This document shows, piece by piece, positions 35,374-45,028 of a stretch of DNA of 64,000 nucleotides. Source of the DNA: SIG603 sp964369225 (GTDB lineage: Bacteria > Bacillota > Clostridia > Oscillospirales > Acutalibacteraceae); the NCBI GenBank assembly GCA_964369225.1, contig CAYJER010000009.1:1-64000 (forward strand), given 5' to 3'. The notes under the pieces are model-generated. The model made no database searches, was not told the DNA's origin, and was given only the letters and a program-made list of their open reading frames with translations. A program made the translations under genes and the position numbers. The stretch's first letter is position 1; each line of letters begins with the position of its first letter.

Positions 35374-37347
35374 GTGAAAATTGGAATAGGAATTGATACT
35401 GGTGGAACTTGCACAGATGCAGTTGTGTATGATTTTTACGAGAAAAAAATTTTAGCCTCTGCTAAGGCGTTGACTACCAAAGATGATTTATCTGTTGGAA
35501 TTACAAACGCTTTAAAGCGTTTGCCTAAGGAGTTTCTTAAACTAGCTAAAATAGTTTCGTTATCTACAACGCTTGCCACTAATGCTTGCGTAGAAAATAA
35601 AGGTGGTAGGGCTAAAGTTATTTTTGCTGGAATAGATAAAGAGCATTTAAGTTTTATAAATAAAGAATATATAAACCAAGATAATTCTTTTGTTTTAGAG
35701 TCTAAGACCTCATATAAAGGTGAGATAATAAAAGAACCAGATTTTAACTGCTTTGAAAATACCGTGGAGGATTTATTCGGTGATTGTTGTGCTGTTGGAA
35801 TAGTAGAAAAATTTGCTGTGAAAACCGGTGGCGTATTAGAAAAAAAGATAGGCAAGATTATTAAAAATGAACTTGATATTCCGGCGATTTCTGCAAATAA
35901 AATGTTCTCTAGCCTTGACATGATAAAAAGAGGAGAGACAGTTTTATTAAACGCTAAGTTAATTCCTATAATAACTGAGTTCATAGATGCTGTTAAAAAA
36001 TCGTTAGAAGAACTAGAGATAGACGCTAATATTGCTATAATGCGAAGTGATGGCTCTTTAATGTCAGAGAGTACAGCACTTAAAAGACCTATAGAGACAA
36101 TTATTTCTGGTCCTGTTGCTAGTTTGATTGGCGCTGTAAATATTTTTGGTATAAGTGATTTTCTTGTGGTAGACATGGGTGGAACTACAACTGATATTTC
36201 TTTTTATGAAAATTCTTCTCCTAATTTTATTGAAGATGGAGTTAAAATTGGTAACTGGGATACATTTGTTAAAGGAATTTTTGTTGATACCTTTGGCTTA
36301 GGTGGAGACAGTGAAGTAAGTGTAGAGAATAAACTAGAAATTGAAGATAAAAAGGCTATTCCGTTTTGCTTGCTTTGCGAAAAATATCCTGATGTATTAG
36401 AAAAACTTAAATCAATGTATCAAAGTGAAAAAGCTATTAAGGAATTTCCTAAATTATATGTTTTGCAGAAAAAACTTGATTTAAGCTTATACACTGAACT
36501 AGAGCAAGAAATAATTAAGTCTTTAGAAAATTCTCCTAAAACTTTAAGTGAGATTTCTGAATACATTGGAAAAAGAATTTCTAAAAGTAGTATCACAAAG
36601 CTTATAGACGAAACGGTTGTCATGGTTTCTAGCATTACGCCTACTGACATTATGCACGTTTTAGGTGATTATTGCGAACACGACAAAAAAGCCTCTGTTT
36701 ATGCTGTGAAGATTGCTGCAAAAGTGCTTGCCAAAAGTGAGGATTTTATTTGCAGTGAGATATATAATCTTGTTAAAAAGAAGTTATACATTAATATAGT
36801 TAGGATATTGCTTGAAAAAGAGCTTGAAAGTTTTGATTTTAACGCAAACAAAGAAATGATTATTAGAGCATATGAAGATAGTAGAAACGGCAAGAAAAAT
36901 TCATTGATTAAATTTACTTGTCCTATTACCTTAGTTTGTGCAGGAGCGCCTACTCATATTTTCTTGAAAGATGTTGGTGAATATTTAGGTGCAGATGTGC
37001 TACATTCTGATTATTCTAAGGTTGCAAATGCGTTAGGTGCGGTGTCTTCAAACATAACTACAACATTTACAGCCTTTGTGCGTTATGATAATAATAAAGA
37101 TGAATATGTGGTGTATGGTGAGAGTGAAAAGTTTTTTACAAAAGATTTAGATTTAGCAAAAGAAAAGGCAATCAAAATTGCAAATGAAAATGCAGTGAAA
37201 TTAGCTTTAGAATACGGCTGTGGAACTGATATAAAGACAGAGATAAGCGAAGAAGAAAAAGATGCAATAAGCTCGCATGGAAAAATTTTTATTGAATACA
37301 GAGCCACTGCAAAAGCAGTAGGTAAACTAAAGATTAAAGAGGTGTAA
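35374..37347 (+). CDS. Hydantoinase/oxoprolinase-family ASKHA protein
   Basis: 657 aa from the GTG at 35374 (AAAAAGGAG 9 nt upstream). N-terminal HyuA-type phosphate loop GIDTGGTCTDAVVYD, then TTLATNACVE, and the second ATPase block VVDMGGTTTDISFYE. It matches HyuA/OplA N-terminal domains in this half, while about 330-470 looks divergent and helical. Proteins of this type near corrinoid enzymes may act in ATP-dependent activation, but the substrate here is unknown. It ends 1 nt before the CbiA-like gene, so the two are co-translated. Confidence 0.82.
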   Translation: MKIGIGIDTGGTCTDAVVYDFYEKKILASAKALTTKDDLSVGITNALKRLPKEFLKLAKIVSLSTTLATNACVENKGGRAKVIFAGIDKEHLSFINKEYINQDNSFVLESKTSYKGEIIKEPDFNCFENTVEDLFGDCCAVGIVEKFAVKTGGVLEKKIGKIIKNELDIPAISANKMFSSLDMIKRGETVLLNAKLIPIITEFIDAVKKSLEELEIDANIAIMRSDGSLMSESTALKRPIETIISGPVASLIGAVNIFGISDFLVVDMGGTTTDISFYENSSPNFIEDGVKIGNWDTFVKGIFVDTFGLGGDSEVSVENKLEIEDKKAIPFCLLCEKYPDVLEKLKSMYQSEKAIKEFPKLYVLQKKLDLSLYTELEQEIIKSLENSPKTLSEISEYIGKRISKSSITKLIDETVVMVSSITPTDIMHVLGDYCEHDKKASVYAVKIAAKVLAKSEDFICSEIYNLVKKKLYINIVRILLEKELESFDFNANKEMIIRAYEDSRNGKKNSLIKFTCPITLVCAGAPTHIFLKDVGEYLGADVLHSDYSKVANALGAVSSNITTTFTAFVRYDNNKDEYVVYGESEKFFTKDLDLAKEKAIKIANENAVKLALEYGCGTDIKTEISEEEKDAISSHGKIFIEYRATAKAVGKLKIKEV

Positions 37348-37348
37348 A

Positions 37349-38710
37349 ATGAGAGAATTATCAAATGAAAACAGAATTATGTTTGTAAACGCACAAGAAA
37401 GTGAGAGCAACAGTGTAATTGTAACTGCAATTATCAGTATGCTTATGAAAAGTGGTAGGAAGGTATCATATTTTAAGTGTGGGTCTGATTATATTGGTTG
37501 CACATTTAATAAAGAGATTTTTGGAATAACCACAAGAAATCTTGACTCGTTTTTAACGGATGAAAACACCATTAAAAATATATTGTCTAGACATAGCAGA
37601 AGCAGTGATATAGCCGTTATTGAGGGCAGTGGTTATGTTTATGATGAGCTTTATTTTGACTCGAATAATATAAGCCTAAAGACAAACACACCAGAGATTT
37701 TAATTGTTGATGAGGCAGAGGATTTAAAATCTTTGCTAGAAGATATTCAAGCTAAAAGACGCAACAATATAAAGGGTATGATTTTTAATGGGATATCTGA
37801 TGAAGAGTTTGAAACTTATGAAAGAGTAGCAAACGAGTGTTGCAGTATTGCTGTGCTAGGGTTTATTCCGAAACTAGATTTATCTAATTTTGAAGTCAGG
37901 GCAAATGGGTTTTTATCTGACTTAGAGAAAACCGTTGTAAACAGGCTTATTGATAAAGTGGCAAAAGAAATTATGGCTAATGTTGATTTTGATGTAATTA
38001 AAAAGATTGCAAAAGACACAAAGGCATATTCTTTTGAGAAAATTAAGATTGCTAAAACTCATGAGAAAATTAGAATTGCTGTTGCAAGAGACAAGGCTTT
38101 CTGTTTTTATTATGAGGATAATATTGAGTTGCTTGAAAAGGCAGGTGCTCAAATTGTGTATTTCTCGCCTATGAATGATGATAAATTACCAAAGGACATA
38201 GACGGAATTGTTCTGTGCGGTGGGTATCCTGAACTTTTTGCTAAAGAATTGTCAAATAATAAATCTATGCTTAAAGAGATAGCTAATGCTGTGCAAAATC
38301 ATGTTCCTACTATAGCTGAATGTGGAGGTTATATGTATTTAGCTAACTCTATTAAAGACATAAATGGGGCTAAATATGACATGGTTGGAGCTTTAGATGC
38401 GAACATAACTATGACAAATGGTTTTATAGGTTTTGGTTATGAAACTGTTGTTTCTAAGAGAGATAGTTTACTTCTTAAAAAGGGTGAAGTTATGCCTGCG
38501 CACCAGTTTCACTTCTCGAAAAGTGACAATGTTGGCTCTGATTTTTACGCTTATAAGAATGAACATGAATGGGATTGCGTGTTTAGCAATGAAAATTTAT
38601 ATGCAGGTTATCCGCATATTAATTTCTATGGGAACCTAAATTCGGTTAAAAACATAGTAGAAAAGTGTGTAAGCTATAAAAAACGCAAAAAATTACAAAA
38701 AATAAGTTAA
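37349..38710 (+). CDS. CbiA/CobB-like glutamine amidotransferase with eroded P-loop
   Basis: 453 aa. Two-domain layout of cobyrinate a,c-diamide synthase. The C-terminal class I amidotransferase is well kept: GIVLCGGYPELF, nucleophile Cys in AECGGYMYL, AHQFHFS and GYPHINFYG. The N-terminal ATPase half keeps KCGSDYIG and RNLDSFL, but the expected P-loop (SGxGKTT) reads AQESESNSVIVT, without Lys or the glycines. So either ATP binding is lost or the protein has a changed role. Located between an ASKHA protein and mtmC. Function in corrinoid biosynthesis is uncertain. Confidence 0.8.
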   Translation: MRELSNENRIMFVNAQESESNSVIVTAIISMLMKSGRKVSYFKCGSDYIGCTFNKEIFGITTRNLDSFLTDENTIKNILSRHSRSSDIAVIEGSGYVYDELYFDSNNISLKTNTPEILIVDEAEDLKSLLEDIQAKRRNNIKGMIFNGISDEEFETYERVANECCSIAVLGFIPKLDLSNFEVRANGFLSDLEKTVVNRLIDKVAKEIMANVDFDVIKKIAKDTKAYSFEKIKIAKTHEKIRIAVARDKAFCFYYEDNIELLEKAGAQIVYFSPMNDDKLPKDIDGIVLCGGYPELFAKELSNNKSMLKEIANAVQNHVPTIAECGGYMYLANSIKDINGAKYDMVGALDANITMTNGFIGFGYETVVSKRDSLLLKKGEVMPAHQFHFSKSDNVGSDFYAYKNEHEWDCVFSNENLYAGYPHINFYGNLNSVKNIVEKCVSYKKRKKLQKIS

Positions 38711-38740
38711 AAGTACAAACTGCCCACCATATTTAATAAA

Positions 38741-38779
38741 AAATTGCACCTTTAAAAACAACAGTACAGGTATTATAAT
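38741..38779 (+). promoter_or_regulatory. mtmC promoter with shared AAATTGCACC motif
   Basis: AAATTGCACC, -35-like TTTAAA (38751-38756), 17-bp spacer and TATAAT (38774-38779), about 105 nt before mtmC. Same spacing as at 35217 and 48552. Confidence 0.5.
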
Positions 38780-38884
38780 ATAGTTGTTGGTGTTGATAGT
38801 AAAAAAACTTACTAAACAATATTTTTCTACAAAAAATTATAAAAAATGCTGACACATTAATGAACATACAAGGAGGAAATTAAA

Positions 38885-39547
38885 ATGAGTAAAGAAACAA
38901 TTTATGCAAAATTAAGAGAAAGCGTTGTTGATATGGATAGTGATCTAGCCATTGAAGCCGCTAACGAGGCTCTAGCAGAGGGGCTTGATCCTCTTGATTG
39001 TATCAGTGGAGGCCTATCAGAGGGAATGAATGACATGAGTAATCTGTTTGATGAGGGTGAAGCTTTCGTTCCTGAATTGCTAATGGCATCAGAGGCATTC
39101 GACGAAGCTGTAAAAGTTCTAACTTCAAATCTTAGCGAAGCCGAAAAAGACAGTGCGTCTCAAGGTACAGTGGTTATCCACACAGTACAAGGTGATATTC
39201 ATGATATCGGTAAAAACATTGTTAAGACAATGTTCTCGGCTAATAACTTTAAAGTTTTTGATTTAGGTCGTGACGTTGCAGTTGAATCAGTAGTTGAGAA
39301 AGCTAAAGAAGTTAATGCAGATTTAATTATTGGTTCTGCTCTTATGACAACTACAATGCCAGCTCAAAGAGATATAATTGATCTTCTAAAAGAAGAGGGT
39401 ATTAGAGATAGTTACATAGTTATGTTTGGTGGAGCTCCTGTTTCAAAAGAATGGTGTGATCAAATTGGTGCAGATGCCTATACAGATACAGCTAATGAGG
39501 CTGTAGAAGTAGCAAAGAGCTTAATTAAAGCTAAAAAAAGCGCTTGA
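38885..39547 (+). CDS. mtmC: Monomethylamine corrinoid protein MtmC
   Basis: 220 aa, AGGAGG site. Helical cap (about 1-90) followed by a B12-binding Rossmann domain. The corrinoid ligand is His106 in GDIHDIGKNI, with DLGRDV and GSALMTTTM downstream. It carries the methyl group from MtmB to the next methyltransferase (family knowledge). Assigned to the monomethylamine system because mtmB follows by 117 nt; by sequence alone MtbC/MttC are close relatives. Confidence 0.9.
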   Translation: MSKETIYAKLRESVVDMDSDLAIEAANEALAEGLDPLDCISGGLSEGMNDMSNLFDEGEAFVPELLMASEAFDEAVKVLTSNLSEAEKDSASQGTVVIHTVQGDIHDIGKNIVKTMFSANNFKVFDLGRDVAVESVVEKAKEVNADLIIGSALMTTTMPAQRDIIDLLKEEGIRDSYIVMFGGAPVSKEWCDQIGADAYTDTANEAVEVAKSLIKAKKSA

Positions 39548-39590
39548 GAGTCTGTCGCAGATGCGATAAAATCATGTAGTTGTTCTCTTT

Positions 39591-39625
39591 GTAAGAGTAT
39601 TCCTAAATAAGAATTATTCTTGCAT
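39591..39625 (+). other. Hairpin between mtmC and mtmB
   Basis: An AAGAGTATTC...GAATTATTCTT stem with one bulge lies in the 117-nt gap. No T run; might set the mtmC to mtmB ratio. Confidence 0.35.
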
Positions 39626-39664
39626 AAGTGTACATATAACAAATATTAGAAAGGAAAGATTACT

Positions 39665-41056
39665 ATGAATGCTATAGGAAAAAGCTTAACTGTTTTTGAT
39701 GTGTATGACAGAGCTAAAACCGGCAAAAAAGTTTCTGAGAGTGATTGGGATTTCAAAATTGTTCCTCAAACTGCCGCAGCTTTAAAGAAAAAATATAATA
39801 TCAAAATGGATAAGAAAACAATTATCCCTGAAGATAAAGAGTTGATAAATAACTTGTTTAACGCAGGTTTAGACATGTTAGTTGAATGCGGTGTTTACTG
39901 CATTGACACAGGTAGAGTAATTAAATACACAAGAGATGAGGTTTTACACGCAATAGCAACTGCTCCTCGTCAATTTATATACGGTGAAGGCAAAGAGGCT
40001 ATTACAGTTGTTCCTCGTAGCGGTTCTTCAAAGAAACCTCCAGTAATTCAAGGTGGTCCTACAGGTTCTCCTTGTTCAGAGGAAATGTTCCTAGCTATTC
40101 ATCAAGCATATGCACAAGAGCCAATAGTTGATACAATTGTTGATGGTGTTATGCAAACAGTTATGGGCAAAGACCCAGTTCCAAATTCTCCATGGGAATT
40201 AATGGCTGTTAGATCTGAGGCTTTACAAGTTCGTGAAGCTCAAAGAAGAGCAGGCCGCCCTGGTATGGGATTATAGGGCAACGAAACATCTTTAAGTCCT
40301 GCCGCAGTTATCGAAGCTGACTTCGATGGCGGGATGCGTCCATCTGACTCACATGAGGTTTCCCAGCTAAATGAGCTAAAAATCGACGTAGGTGCGTTGG
40401 TTGTTGGTGCTCACTATGCACTAGCTGGTGTAAATGTTATGGTAGAGCAGATGCCAATATATGGCGGATATGCTGGTGGTCTTGAGGCTACTACTATTGT
40501 GGACGTTGCAACTACAATTAATACTTTTGTTATGATGCGTGGTACATGGCACTTAGATGGTCCTGTACATGTTCGTTGGGGTATTACAACTGCAAGAGAA
40601 GCACTATGTGTTGCCGGTCATGCTGCTAAAGCTATTGAAGAAAACTCAGATTTAATGCTAGGTAACCAATATTACACATTAGCAGGTCCTTGTACTGTTA
40701 TGTGCCTACTAGAGACTGCCGCTCAATCTATCACTGATACTATTAGTGGACGTGAAGTTTTATCAGGTGTTGCCTCTTGTAAGGGTGTTACAACAGACTT
40801 ATTTACTGCTATGGAAGCTAGAATGATGGGTGAAGTAGCTCATGCTGTTGCTGGTATGGATGTTAGCGAGGCTAATGTTCTACTTGACAAACTAGTTTCA
40901 ATGTATGAAGGTGACTATAAGACAGCACCAACAGGTAAAAAGTTCCAAGAGTGCTACAATGTTAAGACATTAGTTCCAACTGATGAATACATTGCAGTGT
41001 ATGATGAAGCCGTTAAGATTTTAACTGATCTAGGTTTAACATACTGGAATAAATAA
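39665..41056 (+). CDS. mtmB: Monomethylamine methyltransferase MtmB with in-frame UAG (pyrrolysine 204)
   Basis: 463 aa when the UAG at 40274-40276 is read as pyrrolysine (Pyl204). Without it the frame gives a 203-aa piece, and translation resumes in the same frame with the rest. The flanks RAGRPGMGL before and GNETSLSP after the UAG match archaeal MtmB around its Pyl202. The remainder also matches MtmB (QGGPTGSPCSEE, DSHEVSQLNELKID, QMPIYGGYAGG). It transfers the methyl of monomethylamine to MtmC, releasing ammonium. GAAAGGA site. Final stop UAA. Confidence 0.96.
40297..40334 (+). other. Stem-loop 20 nt after the mtmB UAG (PYLIS-like candidate)
   Basis: Lower stem TCCTGCC with GGCGGGA (one G-U), a 6-nt bulge on the 5' side, and upper stem ATCGAAG with CTTCGAT closed by CTGA. 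Its position just behind the UAG resembles the archaeal element proposed to aid Pyl insertion. Confidence 0.5.
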
Positions 41057-41150
41057 TAAATTTATCGTGTTGGGTTTAAGTATAAGAATGAAGGTGTTTT
41101 CTAAGGTTAGTTAATTACTATGTTGTTATATTTTCCCAACATGATTTTAT

Positions 41151-41222
41151 GGAGAGTGAATCGAAGAGATTATGCGGACTCTAAATCCGTACAGTCGGGT
41201 GCAACACCGGAACTTTCCGCCA
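41151..41222 (+). tRNA. pylT: tRNA-Pyl, anticodon CUA
   Basis: 72 nt with encoded CCA. Acceptor GGAGAGT pairs with ACTTTCC (one G-U). Single base between acceptor and D stem (AATC/GATT), 6-bp anticodon stem TGCGGA/TCCGTA around CTCTAAA (anticodon CTA), and a 3-nt variable region (CAG): all features of bacterial tRNA-Pyl. The T stem (TCGGG/CCGGA) has one apparent G-G mismatch. It decodes the UAG in mtmB. Confidence 0.95.
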
Positions 41223-41231
41223 AATTACATC

Positions 41232-41275
41232 AAATAGAAGTATAGATAATTAATCTGTGCTTCTATTTTTTTATT
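41232..41275 (+). terminator. Terminator after pylT
   Basis: AATAGAAG pairs with CTTCTATT over a 19-nt loop, followed by TTTTTATTTT. It probably ends the tRNA transcript; genes downstream may read through or use their own promoter. Confidence 0.65.
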
Positions 41276-41301
41276 TTAAATAACAGAAGAGGGGATTTCT
41301 T

Positions 41302-43944
41302 ATGAAATATAATGTTACATTTGAGCCATCTGGTATAAGAACAGTTATAAATGAAGAAAAAGATATTTTATCGGTTGCTAGAGATTGTGGAGTAGAAATT
41401 GAAGCGTATTGCGGATCAGGTAAAACTTGCGGTAAATGTAAAGTTAAGGTGTTAAATATGGACTCTGTTACAGCTGTTACAGAATCTGAAAGAAATGCTT
41501 TAAGCGACACCGAACTTAATAATGGAATTAGGCTTAGCTGTGCTACTAAAATAATAGGCGATGTTATTATTGATATTCCAAAAGAGAGCCAAACAGGAAA
41601 ACAGGTTATAGTTGAAACAGGCAAAGAATTTGATTTTAATATTAATCCAGCTGTTAGAATTTATAATGTAAAGCTTGAAAGTCCTACAATTGAAGACAAC
41701 ACAGACGATTTTTCAAGAATTAGTAAAGCTTTGGATATGCAAAATTTAGAAGTGGATTTATCTGTTTTAAGAAAATTAACGACTGTATTAAGAGAAAATA
41801 ATTTTAACGTAAATGTAGTAATATTAAATAACAAAATAATTGATATTAAGTCAAATGAAAAAGTTTATGGTGTAGCGGTTGACATTGGCACTACAACAAT
41901 TGCGGCGTATCTTTGTGATTTAAGTGATGGAAAAGTGTTAGCGAAAACGTCTCTTATGAACCCCCAAATTAAATACGGCGACGACGTTTTAACAAGAATT
42001 TCATATTGTAACAATGAAAACGGGCTTGAAACTTTAAACAAAGAAATTATTAACGGTTTAAACCAAATAATTTTTAAGCTGTGTGAAAGCTCAAAAATAT
42101 CAAACAAAGATATAGCAGAAGTAGTTGTGGCGGCTAACACAGTTATGGCACATATCTTTTTAAACATTAACCCTAAATACATAGGCGTTTCGCCATTTAT
42201 TTTAACTCTTAATAAAAGTGTAGATGTTAATGCAGAAATATTAGGTATCGATATTTTAGAAAGTGGAAATATTCATGTATTGCCAGCTATTGCAGGCTTT
42301 GTAGGTGCTGATAATGTAGCTGTTTTGATAGCCGAAAAGCCATATAATCAAGAAAAAACAAAACTGATTATTGATATTGGAACAAACAGTGAAATCTGCC
42401 TTTGGGATGGTAAAAAACTTTACAGTAGTTCATGTGCCACAGGTCCAGCACTTGAAGGAGCAGAGATTAAATGCGGAATGAGAGCTGCCGAGGGTGCAAT
42501 TGAAGCTGTTGAAATTGATATAAAAACACTTGAGCCGAAACTTAAAGTAATAGGCGATTTAGACACACCGATAGGTATTTGTGGTTCAGGAATAATTGAT
42601 GCAGTAGCGCAGTTGTATCTTACAGGAATAATTACACCAAACGGGAATTTTTCAAAAAATCTAATCGCTAAAAGAATTAGAGGTAAAGAGTATGTCCTTT
42701 ATTTTGCTAAGAATGAGCATGAAAAAGATATAGTAATTACTCAAGAAGACGTAAGGGCAGTTCAATTAGCTAAGGCGGCACTTTTTGCTGGTGCTAAGGT
42801 ATTAACAGAAAAATGTTCAATTGAGAATGTTGATGAAATAGTTTTAGCTGGTGCATTTGGTAGTTATATAGATAAAATAAATGCCTATGCCTTAGGAATG
42901 TTTTTAGATTGTAAATATGAAAACATAAATGTTATAGGAAACGCCGCCGGAGTTGGAGCTAAGCTCGCTTTGTTATCGGCCGACGACAGAGAAGAGGCTA
43001 ACAGAGTTATTGAGGACACCGAATTTGTTGAGACAGCAGCAGATGAGAATTATCAAAAATATCTTTCACAGGCGATGACTATTCCACATAAAACTCAAAC
43101 GTTTATTAAAAATGTAACAGGTAAATATACTTGCACTGGAATAGACAAAAGAGAGCTACCGACCAAAGTTTTAGAAATGGGTTCTGTAGTTTTAACGGAT
43201 ATAGAACAAATGCAGAACGCATATAAAATAATCAATAGCTTAAACAAAACAAATTATTCAAGAATGCCAATTATGCAGAATATTGAAACCACTGCATTTG
43301 GTATGCAGGTTAAAGTCTCTGGTAATTGTTATGTTCCTAATGGTTATATGTTTAGTAAATTAACAGAGCTTGAAGATTTAAAGGTGTTAGATGTTAAAGC
43401 GGTAAATTCTGTGCTGGAATTTATTAAGCTAAATGACAATGTTATTTTAGATGTTGAATGTCCGTTTTCAATATTGGCAGCACTTATAAAGCCTACTGTG
43501 CTTTATGTTTCGGCTAGAAAAAATCCTGAACTATTAAATAAGACTTTAGATTTTATAACAGATTTTCTTATAAATTATATGAAAGAAGCCATTGAAAATG
43601 GGGTGAAAGTAATATCAATTGCCGACTCAGAGGGAGCTTTAGAGCTTGTTGGTGAGAAATTTTTTAATAATTTTAGCGGTAATTATGTGTTTAAAATGCT
43701 AAAAGGGATAGAGAAAAATCTGCGAAACACTGTTGTGCATATTTGTCCTAAAACTTCTAATGCACTCGAAAAAAATGGATATTTAAATCGTTTTATATAT
43801 AGGGTTTCAGAAGATGTTAGTTATCAAGAAATAATAATTTCTTGTGCTAACAACAGAAATATAAAATTTATTGGACACAACTGTATTAATAATAAAAAAC
43901 TTTCAAAACCTGTCATTGACTGTTTTGAACTTAAAGAAAGGTAA
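41302..43944 (+). CDS. Corrinoid reductive activator (RACo-like) fused to a UroD/MtbA-like domain
   Basis: 880 aa, AGAGGGG site. The N-terminus is a [2Fe-2S] ferredoxin with the pattern Cys-x5-Cys-x2-Cys (YCGSGKTCGKCKV) and a fourth Cys in RLSCATK. An ASKHA ATPase follows (AVDIGTTTIAAYLCD; LIIDIGTNSEICLW; VLAGAFGSYIDK), to about 600. This is the RACo layout, which reduces inactive Co(II) corrinoid at the expense of ATP. About 610-880 is an extra domain resembling MtbA/MtaA methyltransferases, with a possible zinc site (His813, Cys815 in VVHICPKT; Cys861 in IGHNC). Located between pylT and pylB, so it is probably the activator of MtmC. Confidence 0.85.
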   Translation: MKYNVTFEPSGIRTVINEEKDILSVARDCGVEIEAYCGSGKTCGKCKVKVLNMDSVTAVTESERNALSDTELNNGIRLSCATKIIGDVIIDIPKESQTGKQVIVETGKEFDFNINPAVRIYNVKLESPTIEDNTDDFSRISKALDMQNLEVDLSVLRKLTTVLRENNFNVNVVILNNKIIDIKSNEKVYGVAVDIGTTTIAAYLCDLSDGKVLAKTSLMNPQIKYGDDVLTRISYCNNENGLETLNKEIINGLNQIIFKLCESSKISNKDIAEVVVAANTVMAHIFLNINPKYIGVSPFILTLNKSVDVNAEILGIDILESGNIHVLPAIAGFVGADNVAVLIAEKPYNQEKTKLIIDIGTNSEICLWDGKKLYSSSCATGPALEGAEIKCGMRAAEGAIEAVEIDIKTLEPKLKVIGDLDTPIGICGSGIIDAVAQLYLTGIITPNGNFSKNLIAKRIRGKEYVLYFAKNEHEKDIVITQEDVRAVQLAKAALFAGAKVLTEKCSIENVDEIVLAGAFGSYIDKINAYALGMFLDCKYENINVIGNAAGVGAKLALLSADDREEANRVIEDTEFVETAADENYQKYLSQAMTIPHKTQTFIKNVTGKYTCTGIDKRELPTKVLEMGSVVLTDIEQMQNAYKIINSLNKTNYSRMPIMQNIETTAFGMQVKVSGNCYVPNGYMFSKLTELEDLKVLDVKAVNSVLEFIKLNDNVILDVECPFSILAALIKPTVLYVSARKNPELLNKTLDFITDFLINYMKEAIENGVKVISIADSEGALELVGEKFFNNFSGNYVFKMLKGIEKNLRNTVVHICPKTSNALEKNGYLNRFIYRVSEDVSYQEIIISCANNRNIKFIGHNCINNKKLSKPVIDCFELKER

Positions 43945-43951
43945 GTACACT

Positions 43952-45028
43952 GTGAAATTAACTGCAATACTTAATAAAAGTAAATTAGGAATAGATTTAA
44001 GCTATGATGAAATTCTGTTTTTGTTGAACAGAGAGAGCAAGGCAGAGATTGAAAGAATACTTGAAACTGCTAGATTTGTAAGAGATAAGTATTTTGGAAA
44101 TAAAATCTTTATGTATGGATTTGTTTATTTTTCTAATCATTGTAAAAATCTATGTTCATTCTGTCTTTACAGAAACGGAAATAACATGGTTGAAAGATAT
44201 AGAAAAACTACCGATGAAATAGTTAAGACAGCTGTAGAGCTTAAAAATTCTGGTGTTCATTTAATAGATTTAACCATGGGTGAAGATGAGTACTTTTTGA
44301 ATAATCCTGAAATTTTAGTAGATATAGTAAAAAAAGTTAAGGATGCTACTTCTTTACCTGTGATGGTTTCTTGTGGTGTTGTAGAAAATAAAATTTTAGA
44401 TAAATTTAAAGAAGTTGGTGCAGATTGGTACGCACTTTATCAAGAGACAAACAACAGAAAGTTATTTAAAAGTTTGCGTGTGGACCAAGACTATGACAGT
44501 AGATACAACGCAAAAAAATATGCAGATAAAATTGGTCTTTTAGTAGAAGAGGGTATGTTAGCTGGAGTTGGAAACTCAAAAGAGGACAGCGCTAAATTTA
44601 TTTTAGAGATGAAAGTGTTAAACGCATCACAGGTGAGAGCGATGACATTTATTCCACAGTCGGGAACTCCACTTTCTAAAATTAAGCAATCTTCTTTTAT
44701 TGATGAAATTTTGCTGATTGCTGTGATGAGATTAGTTCACAAAAATGTGCTTATTCCAGCATCGCTCGACGTTGACGGTTTAAATGGTCTTGAAGATAGA
44801 CTAAACGCTGGTGCAAATGTTATAACTTCTATAATTCCACCAAAAGAAGGATATATGGGTGTTGCAAACAGCTCATACGACATTGACAACGGAACTAGAA
44901 CAATTGAGGGTACAAAGGCTACTTTGATGAAACTAGGTTTAGAAAAAGCAGATTTATCAGAATATGAAAACTACATCGAAGAACGTAAAGGCGGTTTTTT
45001 AAATGAAAATAGTAGTTGTTGGTGCTAA
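43952..45028 (+). CDS. pylB: Methylornithine synthase PylB (radical SAM)
   Basis: 358 aa from the GTG at 43952, 7 nt after the preceding stop. Radical SAM cluster motif Cys-x3-Cys-x2-Cys in HCKNLCSFC. It rearranges lysine to 3-methylornithine, the first step of pyrrolysine synthesis (family knowledge). Length close to archaeal PylB (about 350 aa). The next gene overlaps its end by 26 nt. Confidence 0.95.
   Translation: MKLTAILNKSKLGIDLSYDEILFLLNRESKAEIERILETARFVRDKYFGNKIFMYGFVYFSNHCKNLCSFCLYRNGNNMVERYRKTTDEIVKTAVELKNSGVHLIDLTMGEDEYFLNNPEILVDIVKKVKDATSLPVMVSCGVVENKILDKFKEVGADWYALYQETNNRKLFKSLRVDQDYDSRYNAKKYADKIGLLVEEGMLAGVGNSKEDSAKFILEMKVLNASQVRAMTFIPQSGTPLSKIKQSSFIDEILLIAVMRLVHKNVLIPASLDVDGLNGLEDRLNAGANVITSIIPPKEGYMGVANSSYDIDNGTRTIEGTKATLMKLGLEKADLSEYENYIEERKGGFLNENSSCWC

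Noticed and set aside
35436..36176. 246-codon open frame antisense to the ASKHA gene
   Set aside because: No domain, no ribosome site, and it mirrors a well-supported gene on the other strand.
38711..38884. Cobalamin riboswitch before mtmC or amt
   Set aside because: I looked for the B12-box pattern and found none in either leader.
39665..41056. mtmB as two separate genes or a pseudogene
   Set aside because: Both halves are in the same frame, separated only by a UAG at the conserved pyrrolysine position, with a full pyl system beside them.
41151..41222. tRNA for selenocysteine or another suppressor
   Set aside because: The anticodon is CUA, and the one-base acceptor/D junction, 6-bp anticodon stem and 3-nt variable loop are those of tRNA-Pyl.
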